Shown one piece after another: positions 1-7,293 of a DNA stretch of 64,000 bases (position 1 is its first letter; every line of letters starts with the position of its first letter). Where the stretch lies: NCBI RefSeq assembly GCF_001507595.1, contig NZ_LQBQ01000003.1:53399-117398 (forward strand), given 5' to 3'. The notes below the pieces were generated by a model. The model saw only the letters and a program-made list of their open reading frames with translations. It had not been told where the DNA came from and did no database searches. The position numbers and the translations under genes are program-made. Origin of the DNA: Ruegeria marisrubri. Lineage in GTDB: Bacteria > Pseudomonadota > Alphaproteobacteria > Rhodobacterales > Rhodobacteraceae.

Positions 1-1
1 C

Positions 2-514
2 GACGTGGCGGGCGGGCTGCAATTCACCCATGTCGCCGGCTACCACGCGGGGGTCATCATCCGGTCGGCGCTGTTCGGGCTGCCCTCCAAGGCCAAAACG
101 GCGCATATCCCCTGGGCCACCTATACCGATCCGGAACTGGCGCAGGTGGGCCTGACCGAGGCACAGGCGCGCGACGCCCATGGCGACAAGATCGAAATCG
201 CCCGGTTCGACTACCACCACAACGACCGTGCCGTGGCCGAGCGAAAAACCACCGGTTTCATCAAGGTCATGGTGGTCAAGGGGTGCCCGGTCGGCGCCAC
301 GATCGTGGGGCATCAGGCCGGGGAACTGATCAACTTGTGGTCGCTGGCCTTGGCCAATAATCTGAAAATGAGCCAGATCGCGGCGATGGTTTCCCCCTAT
401 CCCACGATCGGAGAGCTTAACAAACGCGTCGCGGGTGCCTATTTCTCGCCGAGGCTATTTGAGAATCAAATGGTTGAACGAGTGGTCAGGTTCGTCCAGC
501 GTTGGATTCCCTGA
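2..514 (+). CDS. FAD-dependent pyridine nucleotide-disulfide oxidoreductase, C-terminal part (cut by window edge)
   Basis: The reading frame is open from the first bases, so the gene starts outside the window. The visible 170 residues correspond to the end of the NAD/FAD domain and the whole dimerisation domain of the lipoamide dehydrogenase/mercuric reductase superfamily: an AGGLQFTHVA segment, a WATYTDPELAQVGLTE segment, and a GATIVGHQAGELI segment. Where glutathione or lipoamide reductases have HPT..E, this protein reads PYPTIGE, so the usual catalytic His is absent. That fits the mercuric-reductase-like members of unknown substrate. The next gene, a histidine kinase, begins 15 bases downstream and may be co-transcribed. 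The specific substrate cannot be told. Confidence 0.8.
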   Translation, partial: DVAGGLQFTHVAGYHAGVIIRSALFGLPSKAKTAHIPWATYTDPELAQVGLTEAQARDAHGDKIEIARFDYHHNDRAVAERKTTGFIKVMVVKGCPVGATIVGHQAGELINLWSLALANNLKMSQIAAMVSPYPTIGELNKRVAGAYFSPRLFENQMVERVVRFVQRWIP

Positions 515-529
515 CCGGGAAGGGAGCCG

Positions 530-1915
530 ATGCTGAACACGCTGTCAGGCCGATTTCTGATCCTGACGACGGTCTTCGTGATGTTGGCCGAAGTGTTGAT
601 CTTCGTGCCGTCGATTGCCCGGTTCCGCGAGGATTTCCTGCTCGACCGTCTGGAGCGCGCCCAGATCGCCTCGCTCGCGCTGCTGGCCGACGACATGCTG
701 TCGAACGAGCTCGAGGCCGAGCTTCTTGCGAATGCCGGCGTCTTCAACGTCGTGCTGCGGCGGGACGAGGTGCGGCAGCTGATGCTCGCCTCGCCGATCC
801 CGGGGCAGGTGTCAGACACGTTCGATCTGAGAGATGCCTCGCCCTGGGTTCTGATCCGGGATGCCGTCGAACAGTTCTTTTCCGCCGAGAACCGGATCGT
901 CCGGGTCATCGGCGAACCGGTGCGTGACGCCGGGCTTCTGATCGAAGTCACCATGGAAACCGATCCACTTCGCGACGCCATGATCGATTATGGCGTGCGC
1001 ATCTTCTGGTTGTCCCTTGTGATCTCGGTGATCACGGCGGTCCTTCTGTTCCTGGCGGTGCGTGTCTTTCTGGTGCGGCCGATCAAGGGGGTCGTCGGAT
1101 ACATGCAGCGCTATGCCCGTGCCCCCGAGGATGCCCATGGCATCATTCAGCCCCACGCGGGGGTGAAGGAACTGCGCGAGGCGGAAGAGGCGCTGCAGAT
1201 GCTGCAGACCGAGCTGACCCACGCCTTGAAGCAGCGCGAGCGTCTGGCGCAACTGGGCGAGGCAGTGGCCAAGGTCAGCCATGACCTGCGCAACATCCTG
1301 ACATCGGCGCAGCTGTTCACCGATCGGATCGAGGCCAGCGAGGACCCTCTGGTGCGGCGCATGGCGCCGAAACTGGTCAACTCGATCACCCGCGCGGTAT
1401 CGCTATGCGAAAGCACGCTGGCCTTTGGCAGGGCCGAGGAACCGGCCCCGACCCTGACCATGGTTCGCTTGCGCGACATCACCCAGGACGTGGTGTCGAG
1501 CGAGAGCCTGGCTCTGGAAGGTTCAAATATCGAGATTCGCAACGAAGTGCCCGAGGACATGATCGTCCGGGCGGATCCCGAGCAGATGTTTCGCGTGATC
1601 ATGAACCTTGTCCGGAACGCGCGGCAAGCGCTGGAAATGTCGGACCGTGCGGGCGAGATCACCGTGGCTGCCGAGGAGTGCGAGAATGCCTGGTGTATCG
1701 AGGTTCGCGACAATGGCACTGGCCTGCCGCCCAAGGCGCAGGAAAACCTTTTCACCCCGTTCCAAGGGGGTGTTCGCAAGGGCGGCGCCGGTCTGGGCCT
1801 GGCGATTTCGTCGGAACTGGTGCGCGGTCACGGAGGCGAGTTGCTTCTGAAGAGCACTGGAGAGGACGGAACCACCTTTGAAATAAGGCTTCCGAAGGGC
1901 GACGGGACTTTTTGA
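530..1915 (+). CDS. Membrane sensor histidine kinase
   Basis: This 461-residue protein has an N-terminal membrane segment (about residues 7-27), a periplasmic loop, a second membrane segment (about 158-180) and a HAMP-like linker. The H-box VSHDLRN follows, with phospho-acceptor His251, then an N-box (MNLVRNARQAL), a G1 box (RDNGTGLP) and a G2 box (GGAGLGLAI). It should autophosphorylate in response to a periplasmic or membrane signal and pass phosphate to a response regulator. No response regulator is visible beside it, so it is an orphan within this window. An AAGGGAG ribosome site precedes the ATG. Short spacing to the flavoprotein gene upstream suggests joint transcription. The signal is unknown. 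Confidence 0.9.
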   Translation: MLNTLSGRFLILTTVFVMLAEVLIFVPSIARFREDFLLDRLERAQIASLALLADDMLSNELEAELLANAGVFNVVLRRDEVRQLMLASPIPGQVSDTFDLRDASPWVLIRDAVEQFFSAENRIVRVIGEPVRDAGLLIEVTMETDPLRDAMIDYGVRIFWLSLVISVITAVLLFLAVRVFLVRPIKGVVGYMQRYARAPEDAHGIIQPHAGVKELREAEEALQMLQTELTHALKQRERLAQLGEAVAKVSHDLRNILTSAQLFTDRIEASEDPLVRRMAPKLVNSITRAVSLCESTLAFGRAEEPAPTLTMVRLRDITQDVVSSESLALEGSNIEIRNEVPEDMIVRADPEQMFRVIMNLVRNARQALEMSDRAGEITVAAEECENAWCIEVRDNGTGLPPKAQENLFTPFQGGVRKGGAGLGLAISSELVRGHGGELLLKSTGEDGTTFEIRLPKGDGTF

Positions 1916-1978
1916 AAGTTTTTTCAAGAATCGGGTTGCGCCCCCCCGGCGCTAAGTCTAAATAGCCCCTCACCAAGC

Positions 1979-2055
1979 GGACCGATAGCTCAGCTGGATA
2001 GAGTACTTGACTACGAATCAAGGGGTCGGGGGTTCGAATCCTCCTCGGTCCGCCA
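1979..2055 (+). tRNA. tRNA-Arg(ACG)
   Basis: A complete cloverleaf can be drawn. The acceptor stem is GGACCGA/TCGGTCC, the D arm starts GCTCAGCTGGATAGAG, the anticodon stem is CTTGA/TCAAG around a 7-base loop, and there is a TTCGAAT T-loop. The discriminator is G and CCA is encoded. The anticodon ACG lies at 2013-2015 and would be read as ICG. It lies just upstream of the IS-rich insert. tRNA genes often mark island boundaries, but I did not find a repeated copy of its 3' end. Confidence 0.96.
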
Positions 2056-2374
2056 CTTGGTACCGAAATGAAAGGGAAATTTCCCTGTGTAGCGGTTTTA
2101 CCCGCCAAAAAGCCCGCCATCCGAAATGCGCTTGACTGCTATTAGGTGCGATCGATCGAAGATGCACCATCGGTCGTCATTCCCACATGATTGCGGGTTG
2201 CAAACTAATAAAGTAACCCAAAGGAAGACTGTCAAACCTTACCTTGCAGTGGGGTTAAAAGACCAGTTTCTTTCTGCCTCAATTCGAAAGGTGGGCTAGC
2301 ACAGGACCGATAAAGTCCTATGGTGGCAGGCAAATGCCGGGCATCGTTGCCGTTCCATGGTAACCGCCCGATTT
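2056..2374. other. Intergenic stretch after tRNA-Arg, no gene seen
   Basis: About 320 bases without a convincing gene. It holds a perfect 14-base palindrome (AGGGAAATTTCCCT near 2071-2084) shortly after the tRNA, and otherwise irregular sequence running into the IS-rich insert. Open frames here have no supporting ribosome site or recognisable product. This is the probable left junction of acquired DNA. Confidence 0.5.
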
Positions 2375-2605
2375 CTAACGCGGGCCGCTGTCCTTGACGC
2401 GGGCTGTGATGTCTGGGTCTGACACGAAGGCTTCGAGGAAGTTGCGCCAATCTTTGGGGGATCGTCGGGCGTCGAGGATCAAATCGCGTAGCTCTTCGCT
2501 CCCGTGACCGGTGACGGCGGTGACTGCCTCATCCGTTCCGGTGTGGATGCTGACACTGTTTCCGTAACTGAGGTTATCGTCGTTGCTGACGATTGCGTTC
2601 AGCAT
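2375..2605 (-). CDS. Small hypothetical protein, possibly a truncated or frameshifted remnant
   Basis: This 76-residue frame contains a well-behaved segment (SIHTGTDEAVTAVTGHG, then ELRDLILDARRSPKDW and FLEAFVSDPDI) whose composition looks protein-like rather than random. There is no clear ribosome site before the ATG. Just upstream, an alternative frame reads as plausible coding sequence (WCNFSAVNDV) before it would need to shift into this frame. That suggests a frameshifted or 5'-truncated gene, with the IS fragment beginning at about 2713 replacing its front end. No family is recognised. Confidence 0.35.
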   Translation of the reverse strand: MLNAIVSNDDNLSYGNSVSIHTGTDEAVTAVTGHGSEELRDLILDARRSPKDWRNFLEAFVSDPDITARVKDSGPR

Positions 2606-2712
2606 TTCGGGATTACATCGTTGACGGCGCTGAAATTACACCATGTGCCCGGACGTGACCTTCGCGAACGAGCACTGAAAACGCTTCTCTCCGATTTGTG
2701 TGGAGGCCACCG

Positions 2713-2790
2713 GCCCCTGAAACCATCGTCCCGATGGACCGCAGGCCGGTCATGCACTAACAATCGAGCCGGACCACTCAGCTGGGGCTG
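2713..2790 (+). mobile_element. Right-end remnant of an IS3-family element
   Basis: This short stretch matches the right end of the IS3 element at 4427-7272. Both contain GTCCCGATGGACC-type sequence encoding the last OrfB residues, then ATGCACTAACAATC, then a GCCGGACCAC inverted-repeat core followed by a G-run. Only the last codons of orfB and the terminal repeat survive. It abuts a second, unrelated IS fragment in the opposite orientation. Confidence 0.75.
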
Positions 2791-2791
2791 A

Positions 2792-3025
2792 TCAGCTCGT
2801 CAGACGGGCTTTCCCGGCTTCCAGGAACTCCTTCGACCAAGGATAATACAAGCTCTCGGCAAGGCCCTCGCGGCGAAACAGCGCTGCAATGCTTTCCTCA
2901 CCGCGCAGACTGGCCAAGACGATCCTGATCTTATCCTCGGCCGAGCAATGCTTGCGCGTCTTACGTTTGATGCCCCTGACCAGCTTGTCAGCGGCGTCCT
3001 TCGATGTTCCGGATTTCCTGTTCAT
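2792..3025 (-). pseudogene. Truncated IS3-type transposase OrfA
   Basis: The translated product carries a helix-turn-helix typical of IS3-family OrfA: KTRKHCSAEDKIRIVLASLR, then REGLAESLYYPWSKEFLEAGK. It stops at residue 77 exactly at the junction with the neighbouring IS remnant. The downstream leucine-zipper part and all of orfB are missing. The upstream end of the element continues to about 3110, with terminal sequence GTGCTGACGTCAGACA. A diverged copy of that end is at 30126-30250. It is a non-functional remnant. Confidence 0.75.
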
Positions 3026-3162
3026 TTTCACTCCATGAAGGTTACGATGAACCAGAAATCCTCCATCGCTCATACCCTCAAATATGTCCGGTAGGTGCTG
3101 ACGTCAGACACTTTTTACGGATTATGGACTTTTACCCTATGAGAAGTTTGTTGTGGCTTGTT

Positions 3163-4281
3163 TCACGCACTGTATTTTAACCATGATGCCTTGTGCCGTG
3201 CAATCCGAGCGTCGTAGCCGCAATGACAATTTGGGCAATTTAATTTAAACGCGTTTTGCTCTGCTTTTCGATGTTTTTCGGTCTGCAAAAGCTCCAAAAG
3301 CGTATTGGTGTGTAAATTTCCTAATTTGAATGTCACATAACATAGTTGTACGCTACCATCGGCTCCAATCCATATGAGGTCATAAGCAGTACAAGGAACT
3401 TTCATGCGTTCTTTCTTTATGAGCCAATCTGGAATGGATCGCAGACCGCGTTCCGAGTTCGCGATCAGGCCAGGTTTTTTGCGCCTGACTTCAATTAGGC
3501 GCTCCGAAATCTCAACTAAGACACTATGATCTCTTTGATCGAAAGAGAATTTCTCGGCCTCAGCGCCAGATTTAAAGTAAGGGAGTGAATAGTGAACCAG
3601 ATTGATAAACACCTCGGCCTGCATTTCCTGTGCGAAACGCAACATTCTGCTGATGGTGTCGATATTTGCGGTGTGCCGTATTAGTAAAAAGTCAAAGCGC
3701 ACACGCAGTTGCTCCGGGCCATGGTTTTTTCGCACTGCCTCGACGCCTTGTTTCATAACTTTAAAAGCGCCTTTGCGTTGAACATAAGCGTCGTAAACAT
3801 CGCCCGTACCATAGTAGCCAAACGAGATTTTCTTGAGGCCAGCGTCTACCAATTTGTCAATCTTCTTACGTACCAATATCCCATTGGTCGTGATGAATTG
3901 GTCCATTCCGTGATCCGCAATACGCCTAACGTATCTTTCGATATCTTTGTGCAGAAGTGGTTCGCCCCCGTAGAGGCGGATCGTTCGAAAGCCAAGCTCT
4001 TTAGCGTCATCTATTAGACGCTCGCCCACAGACCACGGCAGTTGCTGTTGCGGCATGAAATCGCGACCATAGTTACAAGCTTTACAGCGCAAATTACAAT
4101 CTGCGGTTAAGGTGATGAAGAGCGAGTCGGGTACTGGCTTGATGAGGTGAGGATGGCGCAGAGCAAGTTCATGGTAACCACGATCATAGCTGTCTTTGAT
4201 CGCTTTAAGCGGGTCGCGTAGAGGTGTGTTTCGAAAGGTTTTCTTGAGCCCATTTTCAATTGATCGCGTAATGTTTCGCAT
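3163..4281 (-). CDS. Radical SAM protein with SPASM-like C-terminal cysteines
   Basis: This 372-residue protein has the radical-SAM signature CNLRCKAC (Cys62, Cys66, Cys69) that binds a 4Fe-4S cluster and S-adenosylmethionine, followed by the GGEPL motif. The C-terminus has further cysteines (PCTAYD, QLCYVT, CPNCHCGY) resembling a SPASM or twitch auxiliary-cluster domain. Such enzymes often modify peptides, sugars or cofactors, but no precursor peptide, glycosyltransferase or partner is visible. The gene is clearly more AT-rich than its surroundings and lies between IS elements, which suggests recent horizontal acquisition. The substrate is unknown. The ATG at 4281 gives an N-terminus of ordinary length. 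Confidence 0.88.
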   Translation of the reverse strand: MRNITRSIENGLKKTFRNTPLRDPLKAIKDSYDRGYHELALRHPHLIKPVPDSLFITLTADCNLRCKACNYGRDFMPQQQLPWSVGERLIDDAKELGFRTIRLYGGEPLLHKDIERYVRRIADHGMDQFITTNGILVRKKIDKLVDAGLKKISFGYYGTGDVYDAYVQRKGAFKVMKQGVEAVRKNHGPEQLRVRFDFLLIRHTANIDTISRMLRFAQEMQAEVFINLVHYSLPYFKSGAEAEKFSFDQRDHSVLVEISERLIEVRRKKPGLIANSERGLRSIPDWLIKKERMKVPCTAYDLIWIGADGSVQLCYVTFKLGNLHTNTLLELLQTEKHRKAEQNAFKLNCPNCHCGYDARIARHKASWLKYSA

Positions 4282-4486
4282 AATTGCAATTTCCCAAATT
4301 TATATCGTTACTCTATCAACGCGCGCTGATCTCCAGTCCAATTCTTGACGGCCCGAACCCAGCGATTGCGTGCACCGATAAATTTGCGCCTTAGCCATGG
4401 TGTAGAATTCGCCATCCTACTGGAGTAGCCCCCTGAAAGTGGTCCACCAACTGGGATAGATTATCCCACAAACTGGAGGATCAGCG

Positions 4487-4765
4487 ATGGCTGGAAAACG
4501 TGAGAAGCCAGAAGAGATCGTATCGAAGCTTCGTCAGGTTGAAGTCCTGCAAGGGCAAGGCGCGACGATTGCTGAGGCGGTGCGCCAGATCGGCGTGACG
4601 CAGCAGACGTTCTATCGGTGGCGGAAGCTTTATGGTGGGATGCAGCGGTCTCAGCTTGCCCGGCTGAAAGAGCTTGAGAAGGAGAACCAGCGGCTGCGGC
4701 GGGCGGTATCGGACCTGACGCTGGACAAGCTTATTCTGACCGAGGCTGCAAAGGGAAACTTCTGA
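4487..4765 (+). CDS. IS3-family transposase OrfA
   Basis: This 92-residue protein has the OrfA layout: a helix-turn-helix (EEIVSKLRQVEVLQGQG, then IGVTQQTFYRWRKLYGG) and a C-terminal leucine-zipper-like helix (LKELEKENQRLRRAVSDLTL). It binds the element ends and is normally joined to OrfB by -1 frameshifting. A GGAGGATC ribosome site precedes the ATG. OrfA itself appears intact, but its OrfB partner is disrupted, so the element should be unable to move on its own. Confidence 0.92.
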   Translation: MAGKREKPEEIVSKLRQVEVLQGQGATIAEAVRQIGVTQQTFYRWRKLYGGMQRSQLARLKELEKENQRLRRAVSDLTLDKLILTEAAKGNF

Positions 4766-5319
4766 GCCCTTCACGTCGCCGAAAGTGCATCGACCATGTG
4801 CGGCAGGAACTGGGCGTGTCTGAGCGCCGCGCCTGCCGCACACTTGGTCAGCACCGATCGACGCAGCGTAAGGTGCCCCAGGGCCGGGCTGATGAAGATC
4901 GCCTGACCGACGACATCATTGCGCTGGCTGACCAATACGGGCGCTATGGCTATCGCATGGTAACCGGCCTGCTGAACAACGCGGGCTGGGATGTGAACCA
5001 CAAGCGGGTCGAGCGTATCTGGCGGCGTGAAGGGCTGAAAGTGCCACCGAAGCAGAAGAAGAAAGGGCGGCTTTGGCTGAACGACGGGTCATGCATGCGT
5101 CTGCGACCCGAACGGCCGAACCACGTCTGGTCCTATGACTTCGTGCAGGATCGCACCGCAGATGGGCGCGCTTACCGCACACTGAACATCATCGACGAAT
5201 ACACCAGGGAGGCTCTGATGATCCGCGTCGATCGCAAGCTCAACTCAACGGACGTGCTGGATGCGCTGACCGATCTGTTCATTCTGCGCGGCCCGCCGGA
5301 ATACATCCGGTCCGACAAC

Positions 5320-5555
5320 GTCCTATGTCGGGAAAATTTGGCTGCTTAGGTCAGCAGGTCATGGAGTATTCGGTTGCCCGGATGCTCTGTTATGGTTGCC
5401 CAGACGGTCTCCGCCGTCAAGAAGCGGTCTCTCCCATAGCAAACACAGGGTACGCGCGATGGCGGCCCTCACCGTCCTTAAGACGAGATCCAAAATCCCA
5501 AGCGGAAGACCTGAACATTGTCTACGAGGTCAGCGAACTGCCTCCACGGCTCTTA
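5320..5555 (-). other. Long non-coding flank of the IS110 element, candidate bridge/seeker RNA region
   Basis: This is the longer of the two non-coding flanks of the IS110 recombinase gene and lies downstream of it. IS110-family recombinases are known to use a small RNA encoded in a flank to recognise target and donor; in the IS1111 subgroup it is in the downstream flank. I see no protein-coding signal here. I could not identify target-matching loops by eye, so the RNA itself is an inference from family biology and flank length. Confidence 0.45.
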
Positions 5556-6812
5556 TCAGACAAGGGTCCTTCCGCCTGGGCTCGCCCCTTCGAAGAAAGG
5601 ACGATAAGGTTCGCCATGTTTGACCACGGCGTGTACGGTGCGCGCCATCTTGGCCGCGATGGCGGTGTAGGCCTTGCGGCGCAGATGGGCGTTGTGTCGA
5701 TCCCGTGCGATGTAGCGCTCGAACTTGTCGCGAAAGCTGTTGGTGCGTTTGAGAACGGCAACCTGTCCGGCGATCCACAAGGTTCGGCGCAGCCGGGCAT
5801 TGCCGTACTTCGAGATCCGGCTCTGGCCGCGGAACATGCCGGACTGCACGGTGGCGAGGTCCATGCCACAGAACTTGAGGAACTGCCGGTGATGCCGGAA
5901 GCGACGCAAGTCACCGGCTTCGGCGAGAATGGTCAGGGCGTTGATCGGCCCGATCCCTGGGATGGTGGTCAGCAGCCGGTAATCCGGATGGTTGGATAAA
6001 AGCTCGACGGCCCGCGCCTCGATCTCGTCGCGCTGTCGGATCAAGCTGCGGCCTTCGGCCAGCACGAGGCGGAACATGCGAACGGCGTCGGAATCTGGGT
6101 GAACTGGCAACCCCACAGACCCAATCGCCGTCGCGTAAATATCGGAAAGCAGGCGTTCTTTGGAGACCTTGCGGCCGACCACCTGCCAGGCATCAGCAAC
6201 GAAGGCTTCGCGGCTCATGGCTGAGATCATGTGTGGCGTCGGGTACTTCTCAAGGAACGCCAGGAACCAGTCGGTTCGCGAGCTGCGATGGAATCTTTCC
6301 GCCTCGGGAAAGTAGAGCGGAAGGTAATGCGTCAGGATGCGATGCCACAGTTCGGTCTTCGAACGCGAGACGATCTCGTGCGTCTTCGAAAGCTCCTGAA
6401 TGTCGGCGGTGCCGGTGACCAACGGGTCGTGGAAGAACTGCACGGCGCCGATCTCCAACATGTGCAGGATGACTTGGGCGTCCTTCGGATCGTTCTTGTC
6501 CCAGCTGTTGTGCAGGGCCTCGCGGGTCCGGGCCAGTCCGACGGAGGACACGAGCTTCAGCTCGAACCCGGCTTGGCCAAGGTGATGCGCCAAGGGCCGA
6601 TGATAATTGCCCGTCGCCTCGAATCCGATCCTCACCGGCAGATCGTAGCTGGAAAGAATCCCGCTCAGACGCTCGAAGTCCTCCAACGTGTTCATGATTG
6701 TCATTCGACGGCGGCGTTTCTTGCCGGGAACACCGATCAATACCTCATGACGGTGCTTGGAAATGTCGATGGCGACCTGCAAGGTCGAGCTGGTAGAATT
6801 GGTGGCGGTCAT
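5556..6812 (-). CDS. IS110-family transposase (DEDD recombinase)
   Basis: This 418-residue protein has the two-domain layout of the family. The N-terminal DEDD RuvC-like domain includes AIDISKHRHEVLIGV near residue 15, FEATGNYHRPLAHHL, and NDPKDAQVILHML. The C-terminal Tnp_IS116/IS110/IS902 domain includes LTTIPGIGPINALTIL and a conserved Ser in GQSRISKYGNARLRR. It catalyses site-specific insertion without target duplication. The reading frame is intact and full length, so this element may still be active. It lies antisense to the IS3 orfB it interrupts. Confidence 0.94.
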   Translation of the reverse strand: MTATNSTSSTLQVAIDISKHRHEVLIGVPGKKRRRRMTIMNTLEDFERLSGILSSYDLPVRIGFEATGNYHRPLAHHLGQAGFELKLVSSVGLARTREALHNSWDKNDPKDAQVILHMLEIGAVQFFHDPLVTGTADIQELSKTHEIVSRSKTELWHRILTHYLPLYFPEAERFHRSSRTDWFLAFLEKYPTPHMISAMSREAFVADAWQVVGRKVSKERLLSDIYATAIGSVGLPVHPDSDAVRMFRLVLAEGRSLIRQRDEIEARAVELLSNHPDYRLLTTIPGIGPINALTILAEAGDLRRFRHHRQFLKFCGMDLATVQSGMFRGQSRISKYGNARLRRTLWIAGQVAVLKRTNSFRDKFERYIARDRHNAHLRRKAYTAIAAKMARTVHAVVKHGEPYRPFFEGASPGGRTLV

Positions 6813-7293
6813 AGCCGGTCTCCTCAGCGGTGTGGTTTACGCAAAACCACTGTTGAGACCTGAGACCCGGTTATGGCCACCCGCTGCGCTATTTGACGGC
6901 TCCGCGTGTGGCCATAACCTCTCAGCAGCTCTTCTTCCCGACGTGCTATGGGCCGGAATTTATTGCTCAGAAGGTGCGGGACTGGATCACCGCCGTCGGC
7001 GCCAAGACAGCTTACATCGAGCCAGGATCACCCTGGGAGAATGGATACTGCGAAAGCTTCAATGCCCGGTTCCGGGATGAACTGCTGAATGGCGAGCTGT
7101 TCTACACCTTGCGCGAAGCCCAAATCCTGATCGAACAATGGCGCGTCCACTATAATACCGTCAGGCCGCACAGCGCATTGGGCTACCGCCCGCCTGCGCC
7201 CGAAAGCATCGTGCCGATGGACCAGAGGCCGACGATGCACTAACAATCAAACCGGACCACCCGATGGGGGCACGCCAGGAGGAGTATGTTTAG

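Larger units (their letters stand above)
5320..6949 (-). mobile_element. IS110-family insertion sequence inserted in IS3 orfB
   Basis: Boundaries are inferred from the host orfB: the sequence reads TCCGACAAC up to 5319 and resumes GGGCCGGAA at 6950. A one-base ambiguity remains because G is shared at both junctions. There is no target-site duplication, as expected for IS110-type recombinases. The ends share a short CTATG sequence and a subterminal inverted hexamer (GTCGGG near 5328, CCCGAC near 6937). The single recombinase gene lies on the minus strand, with about 236 non-coding bases downstream and 137 upstream. Confidence 0.88.
4762..7243 (+). pseudogene. IS3-family transposase OrfB, split in two by an IS110 insertion
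   Basis: The first part (4762-5319) encodes the HTH_21 region (ELGVSERRACRTLGQHRST) and the start of the rve integrase core (NHVWSYDFVQDRTADGR, then SDN). The second part (6950-7243) continues with GPEFIAQKVRDW and the catalytic-Glu block GSPWENGYCESFNARFRDE, then the terminal HSALGYRPP segment. The two halves are in frame with each other (186 and 98 codons including stop), so the only visible lesion is the inserted element. As it stands it cannot make a whole DDE transposase. Confidence 0.92.
4427..7272 (+). mobile_element. IS3-family insertion sequence, interrupted by an IS110-family element
   Basis: The element is bounded by imperfect inverted repeats, with a GCCCCC...GTGGTCC core at the left (about 4428-4445). 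The reverse complement of GGACCACCCGATGGGGGC lies at the right (about 7254-7271). It encodes orfA and orfB in the usual overlapping -1 arrangement. orfB is split by a second IS at 5320-6949; removing those 1,630 bases restores an uninterrupted orfB. I could not identify a confident target-site duplication. A related right end is at 2713-2790. Confidence 0.88.

Noticed and set aside
1979..2055. tRNA-Arg as a proven island attachment site
   Set aside because: I did not find a second copy of its 3' end in the window and no integrase gene is visible, so only proximity supports it.
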